Shown here in pieces: positions 5,708 through 7,396 of a DNA stretch of 7,396 nt; positions within the stretch are counted from its first letter, which is position 1; every line of letters starts with the position of its first letter. The notes beneath the pieces were generated by a model that was not told the DNA's origin, made no database searches, and was given only the letters and a program-made list of their open reading frames with translations. Both the position numbers and the translations under genes were made by a program. Source of the stretch: an uncultured Clostridia bacterium (GTDB lineage: Bacteria; Bacillota_A; Clostridia; Christensenellales; Borkfalkiaceae); NCBI GenBank assembly GCA_934292955.1, contig CAKQXZ010000095.1:1-7396 (forward strand). Reading direction: 5' to 3'.

Positions 5708-7396
5708 AAATTTCTGATTGCAATCTTATCGGCAATATGCGTTTGCAGTTTGTTCGCGGCTTGCGTTACGAATGACGACAGTTCGATCGATTCTTCGGGC
5801 TCGTCGGGTACGATTATCGAAGTTCCCGACGGCGAAACGATTATTCCGCTGCCGGACGACGTAACCGCACCCGCAAAGCCCACGCTTCCCGAACTCGATT
5901 TATTGTCCGCGCCTTATATCGGTGCGGTCGGAAGCACTACGGACGCTTACACGGTTACCGAAATTAAAGAAAACGGCAAAATCGTCGGCGCGGACGTATC
6001 CTATCCCGCAAGCGGAAAAACTTTAGGCGATTACAATTTCGTATGGTTCGACGTATACAACTACGTTTTCGATTATAACAACGTGCGCGTGGACTTTGAA
6101 AGCATTTCGGGTGCGGAAAAAGTCGCCGTCGCGGCAATGTATACGGAAGCGTACGACAAAAAATATCCCGCAATGGGCATTATGGTCGAAACGCTTATGG
6201 ACGGAACGATGAGTTTCGTTTCGGATATGTCGAAAATAAAAATCGCCGATAACGATTACAAGACTACCGACGGTAAATTATCCGATCAGACCGTTTGTCG
6301 CCTTTACTTTTATATCGACAGCAATCCGTCGCAGGCTCCGTCCGACAAAGAAGGCAGCCTGAAGATTGCTAAAATATCCTTCCTTAAAAACGGCGATCCG
6401 CTGCTTGACGTAGACAATTCGCCTAAACTCGGCGAAGTAATCGCAACCGACTACACGATCGAAGAAACCGACGGCGTTTTCAAGGCGGCGTACTCAACGA
6501 GCGCTCTGACGGAAAATTCAAGCGTATCGGTCGCGGTAAACAGGTTCGTCGGCGCGTACGGCAGAGTTAAGCTCAACTATACTTCAAACGGTGCAAAAAC
6601 TCTTAAAGTAGGCGACGGCAAAAACGATATAGGCACTTACGCGCTTAATCAAACGGGTGAAATCGTTCTCGATATAAGAGGATATAAAGTCCTTTCCGAA
6701 CTTAAATTCGTAATCGACGGCGGCGAAGCGGCAGACGCAACGCAGCGTTCGTTTGAACTTACTTCGGTTGAATTTATTTACACGCCTTATGTTACCGACA
6801 GTTGGAGCGCAACGAGCAAGTTCTGGATAGAAAAGGACAGCGGCGCGTTAGGAGGAAAGATCAAAGCGTCTTACGATTTCAACGTAGGTTGGGATTATCT
6901 GTCGGCTAAAGTCGCATATTACGATCCGTCTTATTCGCTGATGGTCGCAAAAATCAAGACTTACGGCGACGAAACGAGCGGCATGCCCGAAAGATTCGGT
7001 TTGTCGGTAAACTCAAACAAAGTTGTGCTCGAAGTTGAATACAACACCTTTGAAAGCCTTGAATACGACAATCAGACTGGCGAATACTGGTTATTTGCAG
7101 ACCTTTCTGGCGTAGGCAAAATCTCCGCGCTTAATTTCTTCTTCGACAGCGCGTATATAGAAAAATACGACGGCACGAGATCGATAGAATTCACTTCGAT
7201 CGAGTTCTATAAATCCAACGACGACGTTGTTACGGAACATCGGCCCGAAACCGACGCAATGAAAGATCCGTACGTCTGCAATTATGAAATTACCGCCAAA
7301 GACGACGGTTTCTATAACGTAAGCTGGAGTGCCGAAAACAAGCAGGAATGGGGCAAAACTTCCATGCTCGTCAAGTGGTACGATCCCGCTTACAAA
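5702..7396 (+). CDS. Large modular surface lipoprotein with tandem beta-rich (CBM-like) repeats, 3' end outside window
   Basis: I do not recognise a named family. The frame runs 565 codons without a stop to the window edge. It begins with a lipoprotein signal peptide (MKKFLIAILS, lipobox FAAC, Cys21) and a Ser/Asp/Gly linker to about residue 70. Then come tandem modules of about 120-170 residues: 71-230, 238-361, 362-504, and a fourth cut off from 522. Shared marks: starts with PYI/PYV (72, 363, 524); a strand with LxFxxD in LYFYIDS (201-207), LKFVID (334-339) and LNFFFDS (477-483); and, 19-21 residues after that Asp, a closing strand KISFLK, TSVEFIYT or TSIEFYK. Modules 3 and 4 both carry YDP[SA]Y (407-411, 560-564). 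The pattern fits beta-sandwich, galactose-binding-like or CBM-like domains with many exposed aromatics. No catalytic motif is seen so far, but an enzyme domain could follow. Likely role (inference): holding a glycan near the importer encoded upstream. Coding sequence certain; function uncertain. Confidence 0.88.
   Translation, partial: MKKFLIAILSAICVCSLFAACVTNDDSSIDSSGSSGTIIEVPDGETIIPLPDDVTAPAKPTLPELDLLSAPYIGAVGSTTDAYTVTEIKENGKIVGADVSYPASGKTLGDYNFVWFDVYNYVFDYNNVRVDFESISGAEKVAVAAMYTEAYDKKYPAMGIMVETLMDGTMSFVSDMSKIKIADNDYKTTDGKLSDQTVCRLYFYIDSNPSQAPSDKEGSLKIAKISFLKNGDPLLDVDNSPKLGEVIATDYTIEETDGVFKAAYSTSALTENSSVSVAVNRFVGAYGRVKLNYTSNGAKTLKVGDGKNDIGTYALNQTGEIVLDIRGYKVLSELKFVIDGGEAADATQRSFELTSVEFIYTPYVTDSWSATSKFWIEKDSGALGGKIKASYDFNVGWDYLSAKVAYYDPSYSLMVAKIKTYGDETSGMPERFGLSVNSNKVVLEVEYNTFESLEYDNQTGEYWLFADLSGVGKISALNFFFDSAYIEKYDGTRSIEFTSIEFYKSNDDVVTEHRPETDAMKDPYVCNYEITAKDDGFYNVSWSAENKQEWGKTSMLVKWYDPAYK

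Noticed and set aside
5548..5883. Minus-strand open frame of 111 codons across the gap between permease 2 and the repeat lipoprotein
   Set aside because: It overlaps both plus-strand genes and its hydrophobic stretch is simply the reverse reading of the signal-peptide region and the gap.

Overview
The window holds six genes, all on the + strand and closely packed, in what looks like one carbohydrate-uptake operon cut at both ends. In order: the C-terminal tail of a Gfo/Idh/MocA-family oxidoreductase; a secreted lipoprotein with a GH114-like (polygalactosaminidase-type) glycosidase barrel and a C-terminal F5/8C-like module; a full-length solute-binding lipoprotein of the LipO/YtcQ type; two CUT1 ABC permeases of the YteP/LplB and YtcP/LplC types; and the first 565 residues of a large lipoprotein built from tandem beta-rich modules.

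Organism: the lipobox lipoproteins, the SBP plus two permeases without a local ATPase, and the purine-rich Shine-Dalgarno sequences (GGGAG) point to a Gram-positive Bacillota member. An uncultured gut-type Clostridia lineage is my best guess. The moderate GC with A-rich gaps and frequent ATA Ile codons fits that, but no marker gene fixes the taxon.

Layout: 1-281 oxidoreductase tail; 282-332 A-rich gap ending in GGGAG; 333-1841 glycosidase lipoprotein; 1842-1915 gap with a strong stem-loop and a TATAAT box; 1916-3796 binding protein; 3793-4722 permease 1 (ATGA overlap with the binding-protein stop); 4724-5644 permease 2 (1-nt gap); 5645-5701 gap with weak hairpins; 5702-7396 repeat lipoprotein, open at the window edge. 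There is no gene-free stretch longer than 300 bases, and I see no tRNA, rRNA, CRISPR array, insertion sequence or phage gene.

Working model (inference): the GH114-like lipoprotein cuts an extracellular glycan, possibly one rich in galactosamine, at the cell surface. The repeat lipoprotein may bind that glycan. The binding protein and permeases import the oligosaccharide using an ATPase encoded elsewhere, and the oxidoreductase may act on the sugar inside the cell. The substrate is not proven by the sequence. The least described parts are the pairing of a GH114-like enzyme with a LipO-type importer, and the modular lipoprotein at the 3' end.
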